Shown: positions 31,115-42,434 of the stretch, in pieces
Layout of the letters: every line of letters starts with the position of its first letter
Numbering within the stretch: position 1 is the stretch's first letter
From: Roridomyces roridus
Taxonomy: Eukaryota; Basidiomycota; Agaricomycetes; Agaricales; Mycenaceae
Direction of reading: 5' to 3'
Assembly: GCA_029378245.1 (NCBI GenBank)
Contig: JARKIF010000001.1
Coordinates: 3,782,001-3,846,000 of the forward strand
DNA: 64,000 bases
The notes under the pieces: generated by a model
What the model saw: the letters and a program-made list of their open reading frames with translations, nothing else
Told to the model about the DNA's origin: nothing
Databases searched by the model: none
Program-made: the position numbers and the translations under genes

Positions 31115-31399
31115 AGAAGGGTGTGTATTCATTTATGTAATTGGAGTGTGGTCGAGATGCTTCGCTGACAAGATGGCCTTCGCAAGGACGACCTACTACG
31201 CATTGTATAGATATTGTGCACCAGTGTACTTCAAGTGAAATAGAGCTAGAGATGACCTCGAGGGTCGGACTGAAAGTACTTGAAAAGTAGAACGGAATTG
31301 CAGGAAGTCGAAGGGCGGACGCAACGCAGGGATATTGAAAACAAGATAAGACGCAACACGATTTTTTTTGGCTAAAATGAATCGACCTCCTGCCTTGAA

Positions 31400-33703
31400 C
31401 TACTTTCGCCGGGACTGTAGTCGCGGAACCCACGCCTTGCCCTCCTTGCTCGTCAATTTTATGTTCCTCTGCAAGAAATACTCGGCCACTGGTACAACTT
31501 CGCTTTCTAAGATAGCTTGTCTATATAGGATGATCAAGCCACGGTTATGTGAACGAAGTGGAGAAAACACACTCGGTGGTCGGCCATCCTAGCTGTGTGA
31601 TATGAATTTCTCGAAGCGCCGGGAACATCTCCTGATTGAATTCTTCTTCGCAAGTGCCTCTTTCGCGATCGTCAGTATGGAGAGAGTATCGGTTAGAGAG
31701 TCTTACCCTGGCATCACGCTGGCCACTATTGTGGTCAACGAGTTGTGTGGATTATTGGGAGTGATATCGACGAAATTCCAACCCTGTATTGTGAAATCTT
31801 GTGTCGGTGCGTGTCTTTCTTCGAGGAACGCACGTACGTCCAAGTCCGAGATATCAATATCGACTAAATTCGGGCACAGATCCAGAACCCCCGAGTCCCT
31901 GGCAGATCTTATGCCCTCGATATGCAACAATTTCGGCCCATGAATTTTGATGAATGAAGAAGGGTCTTCGCGGACAAAACTAAAGCTGCGAAGGGACTCC
32001 AAACTGTGAATACGCCGGTGAACAAAGATCATCTGGACGGCAGACACTTGCTACGCACCTCATGTCTTCAAAAACGGGCAAGATACTAGGATTGCACCAA
32101 ACCTTGAGGGTGTGAAGCGAGTTCAAAGCTTGGGAAGGCAATCCCAGTGTCGTTGCACGGAGCCCCGTTCCCTCGATATCTAGAGTGTGCAGCGCTGAAA
32201 AGGACTCGAACAGGGATGCCGATAGGTGCATGTCACCCAGGCCTATCCTGAGTTCTTGCAAAGAGTGGCCAGCATTCTTGACCAGGAGTTTGAAAGCCTC
32301 AGCGGTGAGAAACATCCTCTGGGATGGGGGCGCAGGAGTAATGACCTCCAAACGATTTGCGTAACGAAGGACGTTGAGGGAAGGCTCATGTGCCGTTCTC
32401 CACGGCAACACGGTGAAAATGCGGCGGATAAAGGATCCAAGGATGGGATGGGTATCCAGGGTGTCGCTGAGTTTCTGGGCGTTGCGAGTCGTGAGCTTGA
32501 CCGAATCGTATAAATATGGGAGTGCGAGACGCTGATGGGCGAGTAAGTTACCACACAGGATGGACGCCGCGGGTTTCTACGTACGTGGAAGTCCTTCGAC
32601 ACAGATAATATGGGAAGCCGCGATGGACGTGACTGGCTGGGCCGCCGAGAAAAGGATGCCTCCTCCGCATACATGGCGAAAAAGAGCACACGCTTCCACA
32701 CGGTCTCTCGGGTCTGCTCTGACGCAGATTCCATCGGGGTGAAATGCGAATTCTGGGAGGGCGTGATGTAAGGTTCGTTCAAGACCTCCGAGTTCCGGCG
32801 ACTACGACGAACGTCAGGACAGATGTACAACTGAATTCAGAAACAGACTTACTCCGTGAGAGTGTACTTTGCCAATTGTTTAAGCCGCTTGTCGCCGTTG
32901 ATAATAGAAATGAGAGGAGCGTCATAATGCACATCCAGGGGCTGGAATTGCAACGTCTCAAGCGACGGGATGTCGTAGAGAGGAGGTACGAATGATGGAA
33001 TTGAATCCAGATCCCCACACAAGATGGTTGTGTGCACAAGGGACTTCAAGAGCGCTCGGCTTAGGTTCATGGCTCTGTCTATCCAACCGGGGTTCATGGT
33101 TAGCATGAAGGATGAGTATGGGCATCCAACTATTCGCTGAGAATATGTGAGCAAGGATATCAAGAAAAAAAGCAGAGTGAGATTTACCAGATTGGACCAA
33201 GAAGGAATACAGTCTAGGATGACAGCGTTCCTCAAGGCACGCTCTTGTCGATTTGTGAGAGGTTGCCACGAGGTTTCCAGCAAGATGAGACGACGGGGAT
33301 TGATGAGAGAAAGACCAGTGCACAAGCCATCGGTGCTATCCGCAGGGCGAATCGCCAAGGAAAGAACGAGATCCGTGATATTGGGCGCGGACTCGAGAAT
33401 GGTGTGCATCGACGATCCGTATCCTCCCTCGACCCTCAGCTTCTTGATGAAGCGACCAAACTCTGGATTAGCTTCGAGAGCATCCTCTAGGGCCTGTGCC
33501 TGAGCTTTGGATCGGAGGACGACGACGTTGTAGAGCAGGGGGGTTGCCACGCGAAGCCAGTCTTTGCAGACCAGCAGGTAGTTTCCGCCGGCAGATCGCG
33601 TGCAGTCCGCAAAAGGGGAAATACCGGAAGTATCGGAAAAGAGTTCGTCTGGCACTTTGAGGGCGGGGGAGAGGATTTCGGAGACGATCTCGTCCGGGAG
33701 CAT
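31400..33703 (-). CDS. F-box/LRR-like gene, copy B (intact)
   Basis: A close paralogue of copies A (11491-13779) and C (39804-42142). It starts MLPDEIVSEILSPAL and continues LLVCKDWLRVATPLLYNVVVLRS and IKKLRVEGGYGSSMHTIL. After a short intron comes RIVGCPYSSF; the next exon reads ESASEQTRETVWKRVLFFAMYA, then GHSLQELRIGL, LCPNLVDIDISDLD and WNFVDITPNNPHNSL. The last exon gives VVPVAEYFLQRNIKLTSKEG and WVPRLQSRRK before the stop at 31400-31402. Introns are short (45-55 bp) and could all be placed in frame. No stop or frameshift was found, unlike copies A and C. Probably an SCF adaptor or LRR-like protein of unknown target. Confidence 0.75.
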
Positions 33704-34248
33704 GATGGCGGTTCAAGACAAGCCCGTTGATCACAACATTGATGTGTGCCAAATATCTGTGTCAGCCGTCACGCGCGTCACGGTGGGCATCCTTCGTCGG
33801 GGCTACCGACCGCTTGCATCTCTGCAAGCGATCGCGTCGGTGCCAGAGCTGGACGCTGCTCGAGAGTCGAGGCAGCCTTCACATACGTCTACAGCCGCCG
33901 CTGTCTCAATGGACCCTCTCCCGAGCCACATCGCCGCCTTCTTGTCTGCATCCGTGGCCACTGGCAGAAAGCAATTGCAATGGAGACATCCGATCCCTTG
34001 CACGTTCCCCGTACTCACCTCGCTAAGGCTGAGGCTCGCTTGGATCACTCACATGGCGAGGATGTGGTGCGCGAGATGTTCGGCTTGAAGAAGGCTACAC
34101 GGGGATCTTGTCCGATCTTCTTGAGGCGACACCCGCCTCGCTCTTTGCTTTGGAACCTGGCATCCCTTCGCCCTTCCCAGACTTCTAGTCGATCTACCTC
34201 TGCCCCATCCACACCGTCCCGGGAAGGGTGTTCTTTCCCAGTTGCGCT
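33704..34248. other. Intergenic region upstream of F-box copy B
   Basis: About 545 bases. Open frames on the plus strand (33746-34270) look weakly F-box-like at best (RRLLVCIRGHWQKAIAME) and have no start context or neighbour support. I see no gene I can defend. Confidence 0.35.
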
Positions 34249-35016
34249 TGTCGGAAAAACCCCAAAATGATTACATTGGATTGTAATTGATTAGGGGATT
34301 GGCGCGGATTGCAACCTGTTGTAATCCACCCGGGGTGGATTACAATTGCTTGGGAGTGATTCTAAAGCAACCCCTGGCTTGTAATGGCTTGAATTTGCTT
34401 AGTGGCTTGCCATTGGCACCCTCCAGGTCCAGTCATTCAATGCTAATTTTTGGATCCATGGACCAGGCATGCTCCGACTCGGAACTCCTACACAACAGAG
34501 CATACATTGAGATTGCACAAATTCAACAGAGTCAATGAACCCAAGGAAGCTATAATACATCCTTTCTGACGAAGGAATAATCTTGGTAACAGAAAGTAGT
34601 GCTATGTTGAGTCTTGTTCTCATGTATGCATGTGCTATAATAGTCTACTTAGTATTCACTGTTCTCCTTTAATTTGAGAGATCCCTAAGGTCAAGTGTTC
34701 AACTCCTGGTGTGAACAGTCAGATAAAATAAGCAGAACATCCTTGTGAACTCACTGGCGATTCAATGTTGAACACTTCAAAATCACAACATTCAATCCCA
34801 ATGCAGATGGCCGCAAAGGCCTTCAAAAGCTTTTATTGTTCTCCAGCAAATGCATTACAATATATTGCAAGTCAACAATCCCTTGTAATACACCCTGGGG
34901 ATCCTAAGCAGTTACAATCCTAAAGTGATGCGATATAATCCACGGTTTCATTATGGGATTACAACGGCTTCTATACGATTAGATTCCTATCTAATCAATC
35001 TTCGATTTTTCCGACA
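34249..35016. mobile_element. AT-rich inverted-repeat element (768 bp)
   Basis: Both ends carry TGTCGGAAAAA in inverted orientation. The interior is markedly AT-rich against GC-rich flanks and contains many copies, in both orientations, of TTGTAATC(C)-like motifs, including the palindrome TTGTAATCCACCC/GGGTGGATTACAA at about 34319-34347. No ORF of note. The flanks show only an imperfect short duplication (TTGCGCT versus TTGCTGCT), so the superfamily is not assigned. MITE-like is the best description. Confidence 0.6.
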
Positions 35017-35386
35017 CTTGCTGCTCGTGTATTCTGTACGATAGAATTGATTCGGGGCGTGCTTCGTCACTGGTCGTGACTGGTTGATGAATGAATATGG
35101 CCACCGGCCGACCAGTTTGAACGGTATACCCATCCACATGCCGAACAACGTTAATGAGCATCAAATGTTACAGAGTCTGCTTGTATGGATCTTCTCTCTC
35201 GACTTTCTCGTATGCGCGTTCGCTAACTTTTCCGGGTATCCCACAGTTCCTATATTTCCAACTCATCTTCCTTGACGATGCGTTCAGTTCGGCAGCCCGG
35301 TTCCTGCGCGAGACGCATCAGCCGGGTCAGGGGACGAAAGTTGCGATCCAGCTCCAGCGTCGGGTTCAAAAACGGATGAAACGGGC
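35017..35386. other. Intergenic region
   Basis: About 370 bases between the AT-rich element and the 3' end of the kinase-like gene. It probably includes that gene's 3' UTR. Nothing else is recognised. Confidence 0.35.
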
Positions 35387-37678
35387 TCAATCCCGGTTTC
35401 TGCTGGACTCGAGGTACAACAGTGTTGCATACAAGAGCGCTTCCCACACATGGAAGAGTTCGACGGTATAAAACACCTTGCGGCAGATATACCTACCGCA
35501 GCTGCGTGCCGCACGGCAGCAGTGCGGTAGTTTCTGTAGGCCCGCGTCGGCATCCGTGTCCTCCATTTCATCGAGCCCTTCCTCCTCCATTTCATTAACT
35601 TGAACAACGGTTAGTCAAGTCGGGTGTCAGGCAATAATAAAGCTGACCATGCGCGTGGAAAGTCTCCGCATCTCCAGGAAGTTCCAGCAATGGGTGTCCA
35701 AGGTGTTTTGCAAGATCCTGACTATATGGGTCGAACCCTTTTGCAGCGTGGAATTTGGCTAGCCCTTCGTAGACGCTTGTGTCCCAGCGACGGCTCCAGA
35801 CTCGAATCGGTTTCTGCTCGACCTCGGGGAATCCAAGACTCCGCGCACCCTCAGGCGTCAAGTGTGACCCGCCCAAAGGATTCAAGGACCAAAACCATGG
35901 ACGTTGAGGCCATCCAAACCAAGCTCCACGTACAGTCCTGAGATGTTCTATAGGACATACAAAGAGATATCCCCTCGGTATGTCCGGTCTTGCTGGGGCA
36001 GCGATGTTCAGTCGAAATAGTGCATGGCAAACATATGCTACAGCCCAGTCAACTATGTGCGGCCACACCAGCCTGGGATCACGGCTCACCATAATCTTCA
36101 TGTCTCGAGGTGATGTTTAAACGATGGAAGACATGATTCGCTTGTGATAACCAAGAACATTGATCGGTTAACAGGTATACAGATATTTCGCTCTTGTAAA
36201 TCTCTTGAACGTCGAACCTTTAATTCCGATATAACTCAGCTCAACAGTGGTAAGTCTTTGAACGGAAAAATGTGCCGTACCGAGTCCAACCTGCGCTCGC
36301 GTGCTCCTTATTGGGGAAACTATCAGTTTCGTCGTTAGAGCAAAGCCATCCTCGGTGATAAGGAACCTCAGAGCATTCACCTACAGGCTCGAAAGACATA
36401 TCGGTGTGCACCCAGGAGGAACTGAAGATCAGAGCTCCCAGCGGCACCTCCGAGAATGGTGGGTTTGAAACGTACTCCACAATTGCAAGTGCCGTGTAAC
36501 AAAGCCCGTGATAAATATGCATGGGTATAACTTCCATTGCTCTGGCCTCTGAAGCTGCATCATTCAGCGCCAATGGTGGTTCTTGCTCGTCGAGATTCCC
36601 TTCGTAACCCAGGGCCGAGGTTAGAAGGAATGCTTGATTCTCCGGACCCTCCGCTAGTTCCACACAAAGCCGACCAGTTGAAAGTCGGATCCACCAAGTT
36701 TCCTCCTCGGGGTCATTCTGCGGAATGGTCAATGATTTGGGAGCAACCACGGGCCAGCCGTCTCACCGGGTCCATATCTCGGAGGTAACGCTACGCATTT
36801 CGAATGTTATGAGATTGCCTGTCGACAAGAAAATGAACAAGTCTCACGTTATAATCGGCTTGCTAGGTAGTGTAATGGACACGAGGATCGAAGGGATAAA
36901 TGCAACTACGTACCAAAAGAGCATACACATACACCGTCATGACGGGCGAAAGACGCCGAAGCGCCATAAAGCGATCAAGTGGAAGCAGATCTAGTTTTCG
37001 AAAAAAAAAATAGAAATCAGAAACTGAAAGACACATGCAGACGAACGTACCATCCTGAGCCACTACAGCATGTACACCGGAGGAGCTCGCCAACCCAAAA
37101 ATCTGCAATATCGTGGGGTGCCTGGGTGACCAAGTTCATGTAGGATACTGCCGGCAATCATCAGGACGCACCACATTTGCGAGTGTCGGTCAATGTACTC
37201 GCGCCATTCCTGCGTCACAGAACTGAGTTATAGAGACCCGGAGATAGGAACTGAAATACTTACCTGCTCACCATTCTGCCCCTCATAGACAAAAACAGCC
37301 CTGTCGGATTCTACGCCATGTATTTTTGCCGAGTAGATGCGGCGCACATGGGGTCTACGCTCAAGCCGATGGACTTGAGCAGTTTCTTTATCGAAAGTGA
37401 TCTCTTTTCTGAGGTCAATGTCTCCGCGGCGTATCATCCTGTAATCTTTCAAAGGAATTTGAGGGGACCCGATACAACCGTGGGTCACAGCTTCGTACCG
37501 GAGAACAGAGTAGACTCAGAAGGGTCCTGATGAATATGCACGTTGCTGGTAAAGTTTCCCCCGTGGACGGTGAGGTGCTGCGACGCGGGGAAAAAAGCGC
37601 CCGAATACCTGCATGGAAAGCGTCAACTAGGAGAAGTTTAGTGCGGAGGTAATGGTGGTCAAGCTCACTGAGGGACAT
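35387..37678 (-). CDS. Degenerate kinase-like protein of an Agaricales family
   Basis: Exon pieces match a lineage-specific family I associate with mushrooms. In order: MSLSELDHHYLRTKLLLVD, HLTVHGGNFTSNVHIHQ, RRGDIDLRKEITFD, VRRIYSAKIHGVESDRAVFVY, EWREYIDRHSQM, HPTILQIFGLASSSGVHAVV, DRFMALRRLSPVMTVYVYAL, WWIRLSTGRLCVELAEGPE, then WSLNPLGGSHLTPEGARSLGFPEVE and VYEGLAKFHAAKGFDP, ending KVFYTVELFHVWEALLYA. The HPTILQIFG..HAVV part resembles the HPNIxxFYG segment of protein kinases, but no HRD or DFG follows, so any kinase fold is catalytically dead. Many introns; boundaries approximate. Start set at the ATG at 37678. Function unknown. Confidence 0.65.
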
Positions 37679-37954
37679 CTTGCCCTCTTCTGAACGAGAA
37701 ATGAGAGCTTGAATGAGGGTTTTCGTCCATGGATGTGGCGGTAGTAGACAAGAGGTGTACAATCGGATGGGCTGTGTTCAAGCTGTGTTGCGGTGGTTCC
37801 CCTGCCGTGCCGTGCCGAGAGCCAACAAGTACATACAAACTCGCTTTGAACTTGCTAAACCTTTGGACAGAACAAAGAAATTTTGAGAGCTGCCAGTGTG
37901 CGCTTGAATATACTCTATTTTCTTCTCGGTAAACAATCCGGATATCGGCGCTGT

Positions 37955-38080
37955 GAGCATCGAACACGGAAAATACAGCTTCCACCTCGCTTCGAATTCC
38001 GCCTCAAACTTCGCGCTCGGGTATTCTTCCCACTGGCACCAGCCATCAAAATTTCTTCACACAAGGCGCCCTGAAAAGTG
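37955..38080 (-). pseudogene. Duplicated last exon of the neighbouring F-box gene
   Basis: On the minus strand this stretch repeats, with divergence and one internal expansion, the last intron/exon of the gene at 38144-39456: TTTTCAGGGC, then GTG(A/G)AGAAA, GATGGC, GGGA(A/G)GAATAC and GTGGAAGCTG. The copied exon encodes the WEEY..F..VEAGFSAF motif. It lies just downstream of the original, as a tandem partial duplication. Confidence 0.6.
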
Positions 38081-38143
38081 TTCGGCCTTTTTTAATGAAA
38101 AAAATGCTCCGGACACACACACCCATTGAGGGATTACTGACAT

Positions 38144-39456
38144 TCAAACGCATTTCGCAAACGCAGAAAATCCAGCTTCCACGTCGAACTCCTCTTCCCT
38201 GTATTCCTCCCACAGGCCATCGACTTTTCTCCACGCGCGCTGCCCTGAAAAGGGCCGGTAAGTTTGAATGACGGAGACAACAGGATTGCGTACTGATAGA
38301 ACATGCTTTGAAACTCGGGGTGACGTCTGCCCATGCTTGCAAAGCTAAGAGGTCGTCGTTCGTCGAAACGAGCGTCGGGTCGGAGTGTTCGAAAGCGATA
38401 TATTTGAGACCAGAGAACCGGGGTAAGCACTCTTTGAGACAGTTCAAGACACTCTGCGCCATTTTCCAATCAATTCCCACTCGCATGTGGAAAGAATACA
38501 AAACTCACCGTCTGTGAATGGACCCTCATGCTCCTGGCGCAGATCTTGAGGCTCGTCAAATTGGGAATATAATCGGGGAGAGCCGAGAGTGTGCTTGGAA
38601 TGGCATTGTATGACGGACAGGAATCGTCAAAGGACAGGACGGTAGGGAGACGAGCATCCAGAAGGGACGGCAATGCTTCCAGGGGGCTATCAATTTCCTC
38701 CCAGTCCAGCACCCATGGGAATCGAGCGGCCCTCAAACAGCGTGAGGAGAGCATGGTTAGGAAATGGAGGTTTCCGTCGTAGTGTTCAAGGCGAGGGAGC
38801 AGAGCACCGGTGTGCGTCGGGTCGTGGAATCCTCCGTAGGGCCAGAGACGCAAATGCGTTATAGTTGGATGACGCTCCAGAAAGTCTCCGATAGCAACGT
38901 GGCAATTGCTACCCAGACCCTGGGCCACTGGCAGGATTTCTATACGACAAGTCGAAAGGCAGGGAAATGTAAGAAACGCGAGACATGAGATGATGCTCGG
39001 CTCTGTCATGGTTGCTGTCTCGCTCCAGTCCTGCACACGTAAGTGCTCCAGGTTCTTCATCAGTCTGGTCGACTCGATGAGGAGATCGTAGAAAAAGGGG
39101 TTGAAATCCAAGAGGGAGGTCCTGTGAACGGGCTTATATTCTTTCAGAATTTAAACGGGATGTACTACTCACTGGTTCGTGAATGTGAGAGATCTGGTAG
39201 CATCGGCTCGCTCGGGATGAGCGATTATACTCCGGAAGAAGGCCTTGAGCTGTCGCGAGCGGGTCATAGGAAGGACTACTGTGCGATCGAAGAATGGCAG
39301 GGAAACGTCGTGGAACAATTTGGAGATGAGGCAGAGCGACGCCTGGTCAGCCCGGCGGGGTAGATATTCGACGATCTCTGTCAGCAACTCGTTAGGGAGC
39401 CGCTCTGTCATGCCAACAGGAGAGCGTTGCGGAGACTGGGATGTATTAGAAGCCAT
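38144..39456 (-). CDS. F-box/LRR-like protein
   Basis: Starts MASNTSQSPQRSPVGMTERLPNELLTEIVEYLPR, where MTERLPNELLTEIVEYLPRR is a clear F-box core, followed by SLCLISKLFHDVSLPFFDRTVVLP. Later exons carry LRR-like stretches (LMKNLEHLRVQDWSETATM; RHPTITHLRLWPYGGF; YIPNLTSLKICARSM). The C-terminus reads PSFKACSI and then, after an intron, WEEYREEEFDVEAGFSAFAKCV before the stop at 38144-38146. The same ending occurs in the gene at 63071-63801, so both belong to one subfamily. At least three introns. Function inferred as SCF adaptor. Confidence 0.75.
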
Positions 39457-39803
39457 AGGACGGTGGATTGAGAAGGAGGTCGCTCAGTGTGTCGGTGTGC
39501 GGAGAGAGAGAGGGGTGTACACAGGCACAAACTCAGTACGCTTGTTGCCAAAACAGGATGTCCGCGTGATCCCCGTTGTCCCGTAACGGGAAATTGGCGT
39601 GACCACACGGACTTGAAACAACTTGGGATTCAGCCGAACTTGGCTCATAAAACTGAACCCAGGTTCAGGCTCAACGTCAGTAGATTCCTCCGATCTGTCT
39701 ATCTTACGAGAAACGGAGCGACCTCCAGTCGAGGACAAGTGTCATTTGTGTAACTATGCATTCAACATATACAATACTCATTCTGAAAATCTCCCTCGAT
39801 TGA
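39457..39803. other. Intergenic region
   Basis: About 350 bases between an F-box gene start and the 3' end of copy C. It should contain the promoter of the former. No other feature seen. Confidence 0.4.
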
Positions 39804-42142
39804 CTACTTCCTACCCCTCCCAGTCTTGAGCTTAAGCCGAGGAACCCACGCCTTACCGTCGCGGCTCGTCAACTTGACATTCTTCTCCAACAAGTACTCG
39901 GCAAACGGCACAACTTTGCTCTTGACGATGTCACGTCTATGGTATAATGAGCCACCGTTGAAGAAGAGGGAAGAAACGGACTCGGTGGTCGGCCACTTGA
40001 GGCCTCTAATTTGGATTTCTCGGAGCGCAGGAAACATCTCTTCGTTGAATTCTCCCGCGTCCATGTTTCTGTAAGCACTGTAAGAGGGAACGGAGCATGC
40101 GATGGCATTCTCACGTGGGGGTGTGGGGGGCGACTATCTTAGTTAGTGAGTTGTGGGGATTGCTGGGGGTGAGGTCCGCGAAATTCCATTCCTAAATAAT
40201 AAATCAGTGGTTAAACAACTTCTGACAGTAAACGCACGTCGGTCAATTCAATATCAACCAGGTTGGGGCAGAGATTCAGTGCCGAAAAGTCGCTCGCATA
40301 TTCCATCGTAAGATGCAGCAATTTTGTACCATGAACGATTATGAGGGGAAAGGCGCTCGAAGAATCCCGAGCGAGCCTAAGGGTTCGGAGGGACTCCAAT
40401 CTGTCGACAAGAATTATTAATCAGTCTCGATCTTGAGAGCAGACGCGTCAGACCCACCTCATGTCCTCGAAAACAGGCAAAATACCATCACCCCAGAGGC
40501 CCGAATCAATCTTTAGAGTATGAAGCGACTTCAACGCATGCGAAGATGAGTCTAGTCTTCTCGCTGTAAAACCCTTGGCTGCCCAGATATCTAGAGTACA
40601 GAGTGCCGAGAAGGGCTCAAACATAGCTGCTGATATAGACGTGTCCATGGATATCGTCAGTGTTTACAAAGTGCGCCCCGCAGTCTGTGCCAGGAGTTGC
40701 AAGGCCTCTGTCGAGAGATATTGGCGGACGTGCCCGGGCACAGGACCAAAGACTTCTAAACGATCTGCGGACCGAAAAGCACTCAATACCGCCTCCCGTA
40801 TGAGTTGTCTGCTAACGGAACTGTGGTCAAGGAAAGAGTCGGACGCGGTAGAAATGTGACGGATGAAGGACCCAAGCAACGGTTGGGTATCCAATCGATC
40901 CCTGAGTGTGATGGCATTGCGTGGCGTGATCACGACAGATTCGTAGAGATACGGAAGCGCGAGACGCTGGGGATCCGCATCAGTCGCCGTCTAGGATGAG
41001 CACCGTGGGCTTTACGCACATGGAAATCTTTGGACACACACAAAATCGGAAGCCGGGATGGATATGACGCGTCTGGCCGGCGAGAGAAAGAAGGAGACCG
41101 GAGTTCCTTCACGTGCATGGCAAAGAAGAGCACGCGATTCCAAACGGTCTCTCGAGTCTGCTCGGACGCTAATGCCATTGGCTTGAAATGCGGGTTCAGC
41201 GAGGGTGCGATGTGAGGTTCGTTCAAGACTGCAGGTTCCTGGTCGCTGCTGAAAACACGTCAGGATAGAACCACAACTGAATTCAGAACAAAGGATTACC
41301 GTTTCGTTATCGTGTACGTGGCCAGTTGTTTAAGCCGGGGATCGCTGTCGATGGCGGAAACGAAACGACCATCAACGTCGCGGGAGGGCGGAAATTGCAA
41401 TACTTCAAGCGAAGAAATGTTGTAGAGAGGTGGGATGAATCGAGGAACGGAGAAGAAAGTCGCGGGGATAATGATTGTGTGCACGTGGGATCCGATTAGC
41501 GCTTGGCTGAGCTCCATGGCTCTGTTCATCCAAAATGCGTCGGTTTCTATGAGATAGACCCCGTACGGGTAGCGGAAAATCCGCTGAAAATTTTGAGCAG
41601 GGATACCTATGTATAAAGAAGGGAATTACCAGATTATTCCACGAAGGAATACATTCTAGGACTTTCTTCCTGAGCGCATCCGCTTGTTTATTTTTCAGAG
41701 GTTGAGGGGACCACGGATCAACCACGATGAAGCGATGAGGATTGATGAGAGGGAGGCCCTTGCATAGCCCGCTGGTGGTGTCGGACGACCAAATCGTCAA
41801 GGAGAGGAAGAGGTCCGTGATGTTGGGTGCGGACTTGAGAATCGCGTGCATCGACGGCCCATATCCTCCCTCGACCCTCAGCTTCTTGATGAAGCGGCCA
41901 AACTCTAGATTAGCCTTGAGAACGGCGGCCAGAGCCGTCGCCTGAGCTTTGGATCGTAGAACGACGACGCTGTAGAGAAGGGGAGTGGCCACGCGAAGCC
42001 AGTCTTTGCAGACCAGCAGATACGCGGAGGTGGATGGGGTAAAGTTCGCAAATGGTGAGGGTTCAGAGGTATCGGAGAAGAGGTCATCTGGTACTTTGAG
42101 GGCAGGAGAAAGAATCTCGGAGACGATTTCGTCGGGGAGCAT
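39804..42142 (-). pseudogene. F-box/LRR-like gene, copy C, with a premature stop
   Basis: A third copy of the family of 11491-13779 and 31400-33703. It opens MLPDEIVSEILSPAL, then LLVCKDWLRVATPLLYSVVVLRS, IKKLRVEGGYGPSMHAIL, and after introns RETVWNRVLFFAMHV and LALPYLYESVVITPRNAI. In the exon reading ALQLLAQTAGRTL the next codon is TAA (40664-40666), where copy B has a Gln codon (HSLQEL); the frame then continues TLTISMDTSISAAMFEPFSALCTLDI. The last exon is preserved (KVVPFAEYLLEKNVKLTSRDG, WVPRLKLKTG). One point mutation thus appears to have disabled an otherwise complete gene. Start at the ATG at 42142. Confidence 0.75.
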
Positions 42143-42434
42143 GGTGACGGTTCGGGACAAGCGCTGGTGATGGCAACATTGATGGTAAAAACACCTTTTC
42201 TTCCACCACCATCCTCGCTGCGACCTACGATGAGCACCTCCCTCTGTGCTGCAGAGGAGTAGGCCATGCATCCAGATGAATCTGGCCCGTTCCGTGGAAG
42301 CAATCGATCGAACAATGTCTCACTTTCCTCCGCTCCTTAAATTTCGCGGGGGGCAGCTCTCCTGACCCAAACGCTTCTCCTTCCACAACTACCACCTCTT
42401 AAAGCCTTCAATACTCGACACTTTTAACTTCGTT
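42143..42434. other. Divergent promoter region
   Basis: About 290 bases between F-box copy C (minus) and the RAN1-like kinase (plus). No motif is claimed. Confidence 0.4.

Noticed and set aside
33746..34270. Possible F-box fragment upstream of copy B
   Set aside because: Only a vague resemblance in one stretch, with no start, no introns and no second block of homology.
34241..35025. 8-bp target duplication for the AT-rich element
   Set aside because: The flanks differ (GTTGCGCT versus CTTGCTGC); only a shifted, imperfect match exists.
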